A stretch of DNA of 64,000 bases, taken from Bacteroidota bacterium. GTDB taxonomy: Bacteria > Bacteroidota > Bacteroidia > AKYH767-A > 2013-40CM-41-45. A model generated the notes under the pieces. The model was not told the DNA's origin, made no database searches, and was given only the letters and a program-made list of their open reading frames with translations. The translations under genes were made by a program, and so were the position numbers. The first letter of the stretch is position 1, and each line of letters starts with the position of its first letter. Below, one piece after another: positions 37,401 through 45,296 of the stretch. The DNA is taken from the NCBI GenBank assembly GCA_016720935.1, contig JADKJP010000004.1, positions 372,001 to 436,000 on the forward strand, written 5' to 3'.

Positions 37401-37516
37401 TTGATATCCGTGAGCACCAATTTCCGCACACCACAACGCTGCGCCGCCGCGAGCAGTTGCTCCACGCTCAGCGTTCCGTATTTGAAGCTGAAATAGGTGT
37501 GTGTATTGAGGAACAT
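34496..37516 (-). CDS. DNA polymerase III alpha-type subunit, short DnaE (DnaE2/ImuC-like)
   Basis: A C-family polymerase of 1006 residues, shorter than the replicative DnaE of about 1150-1400. The PHP domain begins MFLNTHTYFSFKYGTLS; one of the usual HxH histidines is Asn, so the exonuclease site looks degenerate. The polymerase core has GRGSGANSIVAYCL, the catalytic-Asp motif NPPDFDLDFSW, SIHAGGVLIS, KYDILSQRGLGHI, and later GMSGKFRSREEF and the GYSFSKGHSASYA helix-hairpin region. The C-terminus has an OB-fold (ISIVGYLVTIKYT). In Bacteroidota this paralogue usually neighbours dinB and a LexA-like gene, implying error-prone repair synthesis. The frame extends to 37657 only through the repeat array; ATG 37516 is the real start. 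Confidence 0.9.
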   Translation of the reverse strand: MFLNTHTYFSFKYGTLSVEQLLAAAQRCGVRKLVLTDINNTSGVLDFIRLAPKYEVQPVVGIDFRIGARQLYIGIAKNNEGFHELNEFLTHCLRRGTNEIPDMPDLPPLLQNVHWIIPFERVIRTDFPALFPDLAKNTFHFFIGVKQNELSRIRFSAWKNRTKRMVILHPVTFNTPGDFNTHRLLRAVANNTLLSKVGAEELAGAEEVMITEQELCARYVEFPEIIRNTQELLEPCGIAFDYHESKNKRTFSGSKLLDREILRRETYKGLEYRYGKGSDEVRQRVDKELQMINELGFAPYFLINWDIVRYAQHKGYFYVGRGSGANSIVAYCLRITDVDPIDLDLYFERFINPFRTNPPDFDLDFSWKDRDELTDYIFRRHGREHVALLATYSTFQFNAIVRELGKVFGLPKAEIDAIAESRRHPDTPDRITQLIRLYSTRIVDFPSHLSIHAGGVLISEKPVTWYTATNMPPKGYPTTQFSMLEAEDVGLYKYDILSQRGLGHIKDTVEIVKRNRGIDIDIHNIAEFKQDETIKQLIRNGRCIGCFYVESPAMRMLLRKLRVDTYIQLVAASSIIRPGVAKSGMMREYILRTHDPVRRTYIHPLMKELMEETYGIMVYQEDVIKVAHHFAGLSLSEADVLRRGMSGKFRSREEFAKIRDKFFLCCKEKGYPETITTEVWRQIESFAGYSFSKGHSASYAVESYQSLYLKAHYPKEFMVGVINNFGGFYKTEFYVHEARMSGAVVHAPCVNKSEYVTSIQGDDIYLGFIHLAELEKKVVEQILEDRERNGAFGSLQDFTKRVSIAVEQLRILIRIGAFRFTGRTKKQLLWDIHILLGAQKKSEAKPELFDVGVKNFQLPELHHGTFDDAMDEIEILGFPLCSPFTLLRDPIASDLLAADLPKYVGKEISIVGYLVTIKYTSTVKRETMMFGTFLDRNGFFFDTTHFPKVVEQFPFRGRGTYLIKGKVDEEFGFCSLTVTALEKLETMSRDDRPVKAISTGEVIRSS

Positions 37517-37529
37517 TTGGCAAGACGTT

Positions 37530-37658
37530 GGGACGAGGGACGAGGGACGAGGGACGAGGGACGAGGGGCGAGGGGAGGGACGAGGGACGAGGGACGAGGG
37601 ACGAGGGACGAGGGACGAGGGGCGAGGACGAGGGACGGGACGAGGGGCGAGGGACAAC
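37530..37658. repeat. Heptanucleotide array (gacgagg)n, about 17 copies
   Basis: Near-perfect 7-bp units with three irregular joints start 14 bp upstream of the dnaE start codon. The array is open in the dnaE frame and would add Pro/Ser/Leu/Val-rich residues (PRPSSLV units) if translated. Confidence 0.95.
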
Positions 37659-37774
37659 TACTGTCCGATTTCACTTCAGGCTACCGGCTTCAACAAGACC
37701 GGTACCTGAAGGAGAAATCGTTTGTCATAACAACCAAAAACGCGAGTACATGATTGTGTAACCGTCATTTTGAT

Positions 37775-37791
37775 TGTCTATAATATAGTCA
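37775..37791. promoter_or_regulatory. Candidate LexA-like operator upstream of dnaE
   Basis: Read on the minus strand, TGACTATATTATAGACA is a near-perfect palindrome that differs from the sequence at 45114-45130 at only two of 17 positions. It lies 258 bp before the dnaE start and 126 bp after the end of the DUF3857 gene. Confidence 0.55.
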
Positions 37792-37916
37792 TTTTTATTT
37801 CGGTGAAAAACAAAAAAACCAATCTTCAGGAAAGTGATTGAAAGTGAAGAAGATTATTTTTGAAAATAATCGGGAAAAACACGTGATGAAAAACTGTAGA
37901 CGGAAATAAAGGCAGA

Positions 37917-40616
37917 CTAAGCATCCTTATTTTTTTCGCCGATATCAGGAGTGTTTTCTTCCGGTCGGGTAAGTTCGGCTGGCATTGTAGGGAGAGCAGC
38001 GGGTTCCACAACGTTGGAATCCGGAGAAACAGGAACAAAATAATCATCCTCCGATTTTCCATAAGTCAATAGAAATGTTTGCTTCACCCGTGAAGAAAAA
38101 AGCATGTAAGGGATCCAGATCGCTGAATAAACAATCGAGCGTATGACGGTTTGAGAACTTGTTTCATCAGCAGAATTTTCAGCAATGGCCGGAATAAAAT
38201 TCCCCATCACTGAATCAATTAAAAGAAAGACAAGATAAGATGACAAATAAATAATCATCGCTCTGGGAAAAATGGTACGTCTTCCAAGAAGCAAATACAA
38301 AGTGAACGCGGCCATGCAAATCGTAAACAAATTACCAACCAGTTCAAAAGTAAGTAGCGGTCCATAAAGCGGATGATATGCCGCACTGGCCTTGTCAGTG
38401 ACAGCTGTCCAGATGGAATTATTAAAAAACGGACTGGATACAATTTCAACGAACAGTCTCAAAGGGGTTAGAACCAACCCCAGGATGACAACAAACAACC
38501 AGCCACCTATCGGGAGTGGTGCGAAGTTATTTTCAACAGGAAGATCACGTTTGTTGATGATCCTGGCGAGGACAATAAACAAAACGACGAATACAATAGA
38601 AAGCGTAATCATTGTCCAGTTAATATTCCCTGAATTTGTTTCCGCAATGCCTGGGTTCCAGGAGAGCGAATAATTTTCATTCGCTGTAGCCTTTTGAACC
38701 GCGCTTGTATACGCCGGAACATCAGCGACAGGAACAAAAGATGAAATCGCTTTGTATTTATAATTTAATACAACCGTATCACCGCTATAGGCAGCCTCAT
38801 AACCGGCTTTGAACCACGGGTAATCAGAATCAACTTTTTCTTCGATGATATTCCAGCGACCCGGCGTTACTATTTTTATTGTCTGAGTAAGGTTCACAGG
38901 ATACGCCAAACCGATCGGCATCGTGCGTGCGACAGAACCCGGATCATAAAATTTTTCATGGAAAATTGCGGCAGAAAAAACAGCTCGGTATTTCTCTTTG
39001 GTGCTATCCTCCTTCTCCCACATTTTACCGATTTCATAACTCTCTACGGTGACGAGCACATTGTTCAACGTATCGTCCATCACCTGGATCGATTTCACCG
39101 CACTGATTTCATTATAGATAGTGCCATAATAATTCAGGTAATTCTCTTTGATTTCATCCAGACTTGATCCTGCAAAAGTTTCACGTTGTTGATCCGCGTC
39201 TTCTCCGGTATATGTTGTAGTCACAAACAATTTTGTAAGCTGCAAGGTATCCCCTACAATAAATAATTCTTCTGCATGAGTCCGGCCGGACTGCGATGAA
39301 GGAATTTCAGTGAGTGTTGTATTGGTATCTCCAATTACAAGAGCCTTTCCGTAGTCCGGACAATAAACTGAACCAAGTTTTCCACCCTGACTTGTTGCGG
39401 TTGCATCAAACCAATACGCGGAATCGCGAAAATGAACAAGCGCGATACAGTGATTAAAATCCTCCGGGGAAGGAAGCAACTCATCGACATGGCCCTTGAC
39501 GTAAGCATCGACAAGCGCCGGGTAAGCCTCGATGTGCAATTCATTCAGCATTCTGCAAAAGAGTACAGCCTTTCCTTTGCAATCTCCATAGCGCTGACTA
39601 AAAACCGTGTTGGCTGCCTGTGGCTTATGGGCATATTCGCCGGTTTCAATTCCTGTGTAACGAATTTCATTCTGAACAAAACGCAAAACCGCGATCAACT
39701 GATCTTCCTTTTGAGGAAACTTCTCCCTGATTTCGTCGAGTTTGTTTTTCAACGCTTTTGAGGACGGGGTTGCATCCGCAAACAAATTTTCAGCCCATGA
39801 TTTCAGTTCTTTCCAGGTCCCGAATTCAGAAACCTGCACGAGTGTATTCGCTTCGTACCAGGAAGGAATCCGTGCCTCTTCCCGTTTCGCAGGGATGTTT
39901 TCCTTTTGCCAGATATATTCCGTCAAACCACCCGATGTGGAGATTTCTGCTTTAGGAGGATTCAGGTATTCACGTAAATTCAGTTTTCGCTTTTCCGAAA
40001 TAAGTATACGTTGATAGATTCCAGGAATGATATCAGACCCTTCAAAATACATTGTACGGGAAAATTTCCCGTTAAACACAGGATTAAAACCGGAAAATGA
40101 ATATGCATAATCTATCAAATCACCTTTACGAATATCGTCCAGAAAAGCAACAGCTTGAATTTCTCCGTCATAGATGTGATTGTTCAACCTTGACTCCGGA
40201 TGCACGGACTTAAACTTTACTTCTTTTGTCCTATCCATGACGACACCATCGCGTGTCACGGTAAGCTTATGGAAAATACATTTTTCATAGGAAGGATCGA
40301 TATCAAAATTTAATTCAGAACCATTTTCAACACCTTTATCATTGAGGATTTTTCTCGCCTGGTGTATGAATGTTTCCTTTGTTTCACAATTGGTTTGAAT
40401 ATCGTAGAGCACATACACATACCCATTGCTAACATCGGTGGTCGCGATCTTTTCACCCTTGGTTACTTCAACAGGCTTTACCCAGGAAGGCACAGGACGA
40501 CGAAGTACCGGATCGCCCTGGGCTAAACAATCGTTGTTGAAAAAGAAGAAACACACAAAAGCCAGACTGACGCATGCGACAAAATATTTAGTGCTGCGCT
40601 GAAAATAATTTACCAT
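37917..40616 (-). CDS. DUF3857-transglutaminase-DUF2569 membrane protein
   Basis: An 899-residue protein. A signal or anchor segment (YFVACVSLAFVCFFFF) precedes a DUF3857 domain (about 60-260: YVLYDIQTNCETKE, AVAFLDDIRKGDLIDYAYS). A transglutaminase-like core (about 300-430) has the triad region YGDCKGKAVLF (Cys), FNHCIALV (His) and YWFDATAT (Asp). After a beta-rich stretch come membrane segments, including DUF2569-like PIGGWLFVVILGLVLTP and four or five more helices. An acidic tail closes it (EENTPDIGEKNKDA). Triad residues appear intact, so it may be a periplasmic or surface peptidase or crosslinker. ATG 40616 is used; an upstream TTG (40622) is less likely. The neighbour upstream is 36 bp away on the same strand. 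Confidence 0.88.
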   Translation of the reverse strand: MVNYFQRSTKYFVACVSLAFVCFFFFNNDCLAQGDPVLRRPVPSWVKPVEVTKGEKIATTDVSNGYVYVLYDIQTNCETKETFIHQARKILNDKGVENGSELNFDIDPSYEKCIFHKLTVTRDGVVMDRTKEVKFKSVHPESRLNNHIYDGEIQAVAFLDDIRKGDLIDYAYSFSGFNPVFNGKFSRTMYFEGSDIIPGIYQRILISEKRKLNLREYLNPPKAEISTSGGLTEYIWQKENIPAKREEARIPSWYEANTLVQVSEFGTWKELKSWAENLFADATPSSKALKNKLDEIREKFPQKEDQLIAVLRFVQNEIRYTGIETGEYAHKPQAANTVFSQRYGDCKGKAVLFCRMLNELHIEAYPALVDAYVKGHVDELLPSPEDFNHCIALVHFRDSAYWFDATATSQGGKLGSVYCPDYGKALVIGDTNTTLTEIPSSQSGRTHAEELFIVGDTLQLTKLFVTTTYTGEDADQQRETFAGSSLDEIKENYLNYYGTIYNEISAVKSIQVMDDTLNNVLVTVESYEIGKMWEKEDSTKEKYRAVFSAAIFHEKFYDPGSVARTMPIGLAYPVNLTQTIKIVTPGRWNIIEEKVDSDYPWFKAGYEAAYSGDTVVLNYKYKAISSFVPVADVPAYTSAVQKATANENYSLSWNPGIAETNSGNINWTMITLSIVFVVLFIVLARIINKRDLPVENNFAPLPIGGWLFVVILGLVLTPLRLFVEIVSSPFFNNSIWTAVTDKASAAYHPLYGPLLTFELVGNLFTICMAAFTLYLLLGRRTIFPRAMIIYLSSYLVFLLIDSVMGNFIPAIAENSADETSSQTVIRSIVYSAIWIPYMLFSSRVKQTFLLTYGKSEDDYFVPVSPDSNVVEPAALPTMPAELTRPEENTPDIGEKNKDA

Positions 40617-40652
40617 GCACAAAAGAAATGTTGTTTATGAATGAAAGGCATA

Positions 40653-43424
40653 TCAGTTTTTCATGAATATTCCAGATCTTTTTATCCCGGAAGATTCCAT
40701 TTGTACATAGTATATCCCTGAACTTGTATTTTCAAGAGGAATATGAAATGGCTCTGAGGATGCGTTCATGATTTTATTATATACAATTCTACCCAATTCA
40801 TCAGTCAATTTTATCCGAACGGATTTATTTTCCATCACTACCGGAACATTGATGTTTACATAAGCAGAAGCAGGATTTGGGAAAACAGTTAATTGAAGTG
40901 CCGTAATGTTTTTCGGAACTGAGGTATTCAAATCGCTGATGCTGGTAATGTGAGTAGAGAAAAGTCCGCTACCATGCGTCGCTACCACCACCAGACCGTC
41001 TGTAACCCGTGTATCAATCATGTCAACTACAGCGGCACCGATTCCTGAAGGACTTTGCTGTGACCATACCGTAGCATTATCGATCAATGTATCTGTTGAA
41101 AATAATCCGACACTGGTTGCAACTAAATAAACAGTACCGTCCGACACAGGTAAAATACTTGCCCATCGTAATGACGGTCCATTACCTGTACCACTTGAAT
41201 TTTGTTCAAGGTTTCCGGCAACATGTTTCCAGTTGGTGCCACCATCTTCAGAATAAAACAAACTATACACCGAATAATTCGAAAAGACAACGAGGATTTT
41301 ATCCGCATCATCCGGATTGATCGCGATGCAGGAAACATTTCCAGTAGCCGGAAATGACGCGGAAGTAATTTCTGTCCGGGTCGGAATTCCGGTGTTGGCA
41401 TTATCAATTCTATAGAGAGAACCTTCATCTGTTCCATAGTACAACCGATTTGCCGGTGTTTTTGAAACTGCCATCGCGGAAATGGATTCGGTAGCAGAAT
41501 TCAATGTATCCGGAAACTGCACCCAGTTTGTCGAGATTGAATCCCATTGATTGCTCAACGGGATGCCAGACAAATCATCATTTCTCCACATGTATTTGCC
41601 GGCACAGAGATACATGATGTTGTTATTATTCGGATCCAGTAAATATGGATTGATAAATTGGTAACCCTCCGCGCCAATCGGATCTATTCGGCGATAGGCT
41701 GTCACGGCGCCATTCGCATCCACAGTGGTCTTTGCCATTTTTCCCTGCTGTTTGGAGAAATAATAAATTGATCCACCGTCCGCAATCTGGCAATACGAAC
41801 CATCACCATCAAAAGAATGAACCCAGGGATCCTGAGCATTTGTTGAATTTGTGTAATAGGTTCCGTTATCCTGCAGGCCACCGATCACGATATCGTTCAG
41901 GCTACCATGATCAACCGTCACTGTATAAAACTGCGAAGTGATGTAACCATTGTTCATGTCTTCCCAAACTACAGGAGTGAGAGAATTATCCATTGTACGT
42001 GAAACGCCTCCATCACAACCAACATACATCACATTCGGATCAGCCGGAAGAAACGCGAATGCATGTTGATCCGGATGATGATTCGGATATTCATCAACAA
42101 AAGGCAAAGCAGCACCCGGCGCGTATCCACCGATCACATCCGTGTGAGTGGAATCAGTAAACGCTGATGTGGAACGGAAAATATTTGTCCCTCCTAAAAA
42201 GATAACATTCGGATTTCCGGGTTTTACTTTTACAACCACATCGTAACCGCCTTGTGTATTCATGCCATTAAACACTCCGATATTTCCCGGAAGATTTGAA
42301 GAAAGATCGGTCCAGATGCCACCTGTTCCAGTTCCGTTTCCGGAAACATATTCGTATTTCCACAAGCTGTTCCAAAGTGTATCACCAAGAAAATCTGTAC
42401 TCATCTTTCCATAACCCGGTGTCGGGCCAAAGAAATAAACGTAGTTCTCATTGTTGGGGTCAATTCCAATTCCCAGTCGATCGTAGTTAAGTGGAAAATT
42501 TGTCGGAATAATATTTACAAAGGAAGTCGTTCCTGTTGCTCTCCAGATTCCTTTTTGCGGACCGTCACTGCTGAGGGTTGCGTAAGCTACACTGGTAGGT
42601 GATACGGCTACATCTGTAAAATATGAATACGTCGATTGCATTCCGCCTGCACCTTTTACTCTCACCCAGGAAGAACCGCCGTTTGAACTTTTGAAGATCG
42701 CGTCAAAGGCAGCAGCATATACAATCGATTGTGAAGAATTTCCAGGATCGGTCGCGACATTCCAGGTAACATCCCAGACATTGTCAAATGTCTGCGGTGT
42801 TCCTGAAACAGTATTGCTGAGGGATGTCCAGGTGATTCCACCATCCGTTGATTTATACATTCCGTTACCAAGATAAAATGCTCCACCTCCGCTTGCGGAA
42901 GTTCCATAGGCTTCGCCGGATAAATAATACCAGGTATTTTCATGCCCGGGGCGTGTATCCTGTGAGATCGCGTTCACTCCCGGATAACCAGTGACAGGTG
43001 AAACGCGGGTCCAGCTCGCACCTGCATCTGTACTTCTCCACATTCCTCCGCTCACTCCACCGGCAAGGATCACATTTTGATTACTGACATCGATGGCCAG
43101 TGCACGGGTGCGTCCACCCAGATTCCATGGACCGCGAAAATCCCAGGCTCCATTAGTGCGAGCATTTCCATTGGAGAAATGTTCATTAGCTTTCGGTAAT
43201 GTTGCAGCGTAGGCGAGTTCTTTTTCACGGATCATTCCGGGAATTCGTCCGGTTGCGGGGTCTCTGAGGCGTTTCAATTCCCATCGAACACGTTCACCTG
43301 CTTCGGATTCCGCTTCACCTGTATGTGTTTTGGTTTTCTTTTCCTGTACTGTATTCGTATTTCTTGAACACGATAAAAAAATACAGGCTATGCTGATAAT
43401 TACCGGAAGTAGATTTTTTTTCAT
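40653..43424 (-). CDS. BNR-repeat T9SS protein with lipoprotein-like signal
   Basis: A 923-residue exported protein. The signal (MKKNLLPVIISIACIFLSC) ends in a plausible lipobox FLSC (C19), after which comes a charged linker. A VPS10/sortilin-like beta-propeller set follows (NLGGRTRALAIDVSNQN, GVSGGMWRSTDAGASW, YKSTDGGITWTS, FKSSNGGSSWVRV, FYSEDGGTNWKHV), with Asp-box repeats. The C-terminus is a T9SS tail (LTVFPNPASAYVNI, TDELGRIVYN, TSSGIYYVQME). A lipobox and a T9SS tail in one protein is unusual, because T9SS substrates normally reach the surface through signal peptidase I. It forms a probable transcription unit with the transglutaminase gene downstream. Confidence 0.85.
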   Translation of the reverse strand: MKKNLLPVIISIACIFLSCSRNTNTVQEKKTKTHTGEAESEAGERVRWELKRLRDPATGRIPGMIREKELAYAATLPKANEHFSNGNARTNGAWDFRGPWNLGGRTRALAIDVSNQNVILAGGVSGGMWRSTDAGASWTRVSPVTGYPGVNAISQDTRPGHENTWYYLSGEAYGTSASGGGAFYLGNGMYKSTDGGITWTSLSNTVSGTPQTFDNVWDVTWNVATDPGNSSQSIVYAAAFDAIFKSSNGGSSWVRVKGAGGMQSTYSYFTDVAVSPTSVAYATLSSDGPQKGIWRATGTTSFVNIIPTNFPLNYDRLGIGIDPNNENYVYFFGPTPGYGKMSTDFLGDTLWNSLWKYEYVSGNGTGTGGIWTDLSSNLPGNIGVFNGMNTQGGYDVVVKVKPGNPNVIFLGGTNIFRSTSAFTDSTHTDVIGGYAPGAALPFVDEYPNHHPDQHAFAFLPADPNVMYVGCDGGVSRTMDNSLTPVVWEDMNNGYITSQFYTVTVDHGSLNDIVIGGLQDNGTYYTNSTNAQDPWVHSFDGDGSYCQIADGGSIYYFSKQQGKMAKTTVDANGAVTAYRRIDPIGAEGYQFINPYLLDPNNNNIMYLCAGKYMWRNDDLSGIPLSNQWDSISTNWVQFPDTLNSATESISAMAVSKTPANRLYYGTDEGSLYRIDNANTGIPTRTEITSASFPATGNVSCIAINPDDADKILVVFSNYSVYSLFYSEDGGTNWKHVAGNLEQNSSGTGNGPSLRWASILPVSDGTVYLVATSVGLFSTDTLIDNATVWSQQSPSGIGAAVVDMIDTRVTDGLVVVATHGSGLFSTHITSISDLNTSVPKNITALQLTVFPNPASAYVNINVPVVMENKSVRIKLTDELGRIVYNKIMNASSEPFHIPLENTSSGIYYVQMESSGIKRSGIFMKN

Positions 43425-43655
43425 TCAGAATTCTGGTCTTTGAGATTTTTTTTCAATTCAGGGGCATACTATATGCGCCTCATGATTTGGTATAAATCTA
43501 ATAAAAACCATTCATCTTTTCACTCCGTCAATTTTTTTTTGCATTTGCCCGATCGAATGATTTTAACAGCTTTCATTGGTGAATTTGAAGAAATTTAAAA
43601 TTATTTGCCGCTATTTCGATTCATTATACTGATTTCGGGCTTCTGCTTTTGGATT

Positions 43656-44831
43656 CTATTTTCCCGTAAACGGATTGAATGTACGTCTGTGCATTCCATT
43701 TCCCACGGCTCTTTGAATGGATCCTTCTCCAAAACGCCGGCGCATTTTGTCCATGGCCTGGTACAGGCGGATCATTTCTTCGCTGTCTTCAAACAGGTTG
43801 ATCTGGTATCCTCCGCCCACAAGATGACTAAAGCGTACACCGATGAGGCGCACCAGCAGGCGGCGGTTGTAGAGTTTGGCAAAAATTTCCTTCACCCGCG
43901 ACATGAGCGTGTGATCGCTTGATGTATGCGGAATTCTCGCCTGCATGGTATGTGTATCAAAATTTGAATAACGGATTTTCACGGTTACACATGCTGTTAG
44001 CTTGTCTTCCGTTCTCAACTGAAAAGCGAGCTTCTCGGTCATGCCTACCAGCAATTCATTCAGTCGTGTTACATCTATTGTATCCTGATCGAAAGTTTCT
44101 TCGGTGGAGATGGATTTGCGCTCGTTATAAGGTTCTACCGGACTGTTGTCGATTCCGTTGGCTTTCTTCCAGATCACAATACCGTTTTCTCCGAGCACAT
44201 TTTCCATCAGCTCTACCGGCATCTGTTGCAGGGTATGAATTTTTTCCACGCCCATATTGCGCAGGAGATGATAGGTCTTTTCTCCTACCATGGGAATTTT
44301 GCTGACCGACAAGGGCGCGAGGAATGTTTTCTCAAGGCCCCAGTCAATTTTCATCTGCCCGTTGGGTTTGGCTTCACCGGTAGCGACTTTTGAAACCGTT
44401 TTGTTCTGTGATAAACCAAATGAAATGGGCAATCCTGTTTCTTTTGTGATTCGGTGTCGCAGTTCGGTTGCCCAGCTATAGCATCCAAAAAAACGATCCA
44501 TACCTGTGAGATCGATATAAAATTCATCGATGGAAGATTTCTCGTAGAGCGGAACACGTTCGCTGATAATTTCCGTGACCATATCGGAATAATAACTGTA
44601 GCGATCATAATCACCGCGAACGATAATGGCATCCGGACAAAGCCTGCGTGCGAGCTTCATCGGCATCGCGGAATGCACACCATAAGCCCTGGCCTCATAA
44701 CTACAGGAGGCCACCACCCCACGATCGCTGGTCCCGCCGATAAGTACAGGCTTTCCCTTCAGTCGCGGATGCTCAAGGCAGGAGACGGAAACGAAGAAAG
44801 AGTCGAGGTCCATGTGGACGATGGTGTTCAT
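43656..44831 (-). CDS. dinB: DNA polymerase IV (Y family)
   Basis: An error-prone Y-family polymerase of 391 residues used in translesion synthesis. The palm motifs are IVHMDLDSFFVSV (catalytic Asp, steric-gate Phe), GGTSDRGVVASCSYEARAYG and SSIDEFYIDLTGMD, where DE replaces the more common DEA. The thumb helix-hairpin-helix (IPMVGEKTYHLLRNMG) and the little-finger domain (CVTVKIRYSNFDTH) follow. A short C-terminal tail ends MHRRTFNPFTGK; no clear beta-clamp-binding motif is identified. The start at 44831 matches MNTIVHMDLDS. It is divergent from the XRE-S24 gene, with a repeat array and a candidate operator between them. Confidence 0.95.
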   Translation of the reverse strand: MNTIVHMDLDSFFVSVSCLEHPRLKGKPVLIGGTSDRGVVASCSYEARAYGVHSAMPMKLARRLCPDAIIVRGDYDRYSYYSDMVTEIISERVPLYEKSSIDEFYIDLTGMDRFFGCYSWATELRHRITKETGLPISFGLSQNKTVSKVATGEAKPNGQMKIDWGLEKTFLAPLSVSKIPMVGEKTYHLLRNMGVEKIHTLQQMPVELMENVLGENGIVIWKKANGIDNSPVEPYNERKSISTEETFDQDTIDVTRLNELLVGMTEKLAFQLRTEDKLTACVTVKIRYSNFDTHTMQARIPHTSSDHTLMSRVKEIFAKLYNRRLLVRLIGVRFSHLVGGGYQINLFEDSEEMIRLYQAMDKMRRRFGEGSIQRAVGNGMHRRTFNPFTGK

Positions 44832-44854
44832 TGTTGGTTTCGGGTTCCGGGTTT

Positions 44855-45025
44855 TTGGTCCCTGTTCAGTTATTAAGTTATTAAGTTATTGAGTTATTGA
44901 GTTATTGAGTTATTAGGCCAGGGGTTGGTCCCTCGTCCCTATTCAGTTATTAAGTTATTGAGTTATTAGGCCAGGGGTTGGTCCCTCGTCCCTATTCAGT
45001 TATTAAGTTATTGAGTTATTGAGTT
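44855..45025. repeat. Octamer repeats (agttattg)n with 53-bp units
   Basis: Runs of ttattNNN octamers alternate with the block GGCCAGGGGTTGGTCCCTCG, which starts at 44916 and again at 44969 (period 53 bp); a partial third copy lies near 44858. The array fills the dinB leader, starting about 25 bp upstream of its start codon. Confidence 0.9.
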
Positions 45026-45113
45026 ATCAAGAACAGCTAATTCAAAATTTCATTTTCTTCTTGCTTATTTGATTTACGCTATTTACTTTTGACTGCTTAA
45101 CAATCATTTTGCA

Positions 45114-45130
45114 TGACTACATTATAGTCA
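45114..45130. promoter_or_regulatory. Candidate LexA-like operator between dinB and the repressor gene
   Basis: TGACTACATTATAGTCA is a perfect 6-5-6 inverted repeat, matching the dnaE-upstream site at 15 of 17 positions. It lies 166 bp before the repressor gene and 282 bp before dinB. Confidence 0.55.
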
Positions 45131-45165
45131 ATCCAAATAAAAGAAACAAATACTTTAAAAAATCC

Positions 45166-45206
45166 TTTGCGTTCTCTGCGTCTTTGCGCGAAACAATTTC
45201 GTCACA
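45166..45206. repeat. Dispersed ctttgcg repeat
   Basis: CCTTTGCGTTCTCTGCGTC then TTTGCGCGAAACAATTTCG resembles 21067-21100 closely. Confidence 0.5.
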
Positions 45207-45237
45207 TCGGAACAAATAACGCGAAGGTCAACCTGCT

Positions 45238-45296
45238 GCTCACCTCAATCAGCAATCTAAAATCTTCAATCTAAAATCCAAAATCCTCAATCCACT
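45238..45296. repeat. caatcta/aaatc heptamer tract before the repressor gene
   Basis: Imperfect units such as caatcagcaatctaaaatc run up to the start codon at 45297, so they occupy the position of a ribosome binding site. Confidence 0.7.

Noticed and set aside
37457..37761. Plus-strand ORFs rich in Arg, Gly, Asp and Glu, and the N-terminal extension of dnaE
   Set aside because: All derive from the gacgagg array; the dnaE homology begins at ATG 37516.
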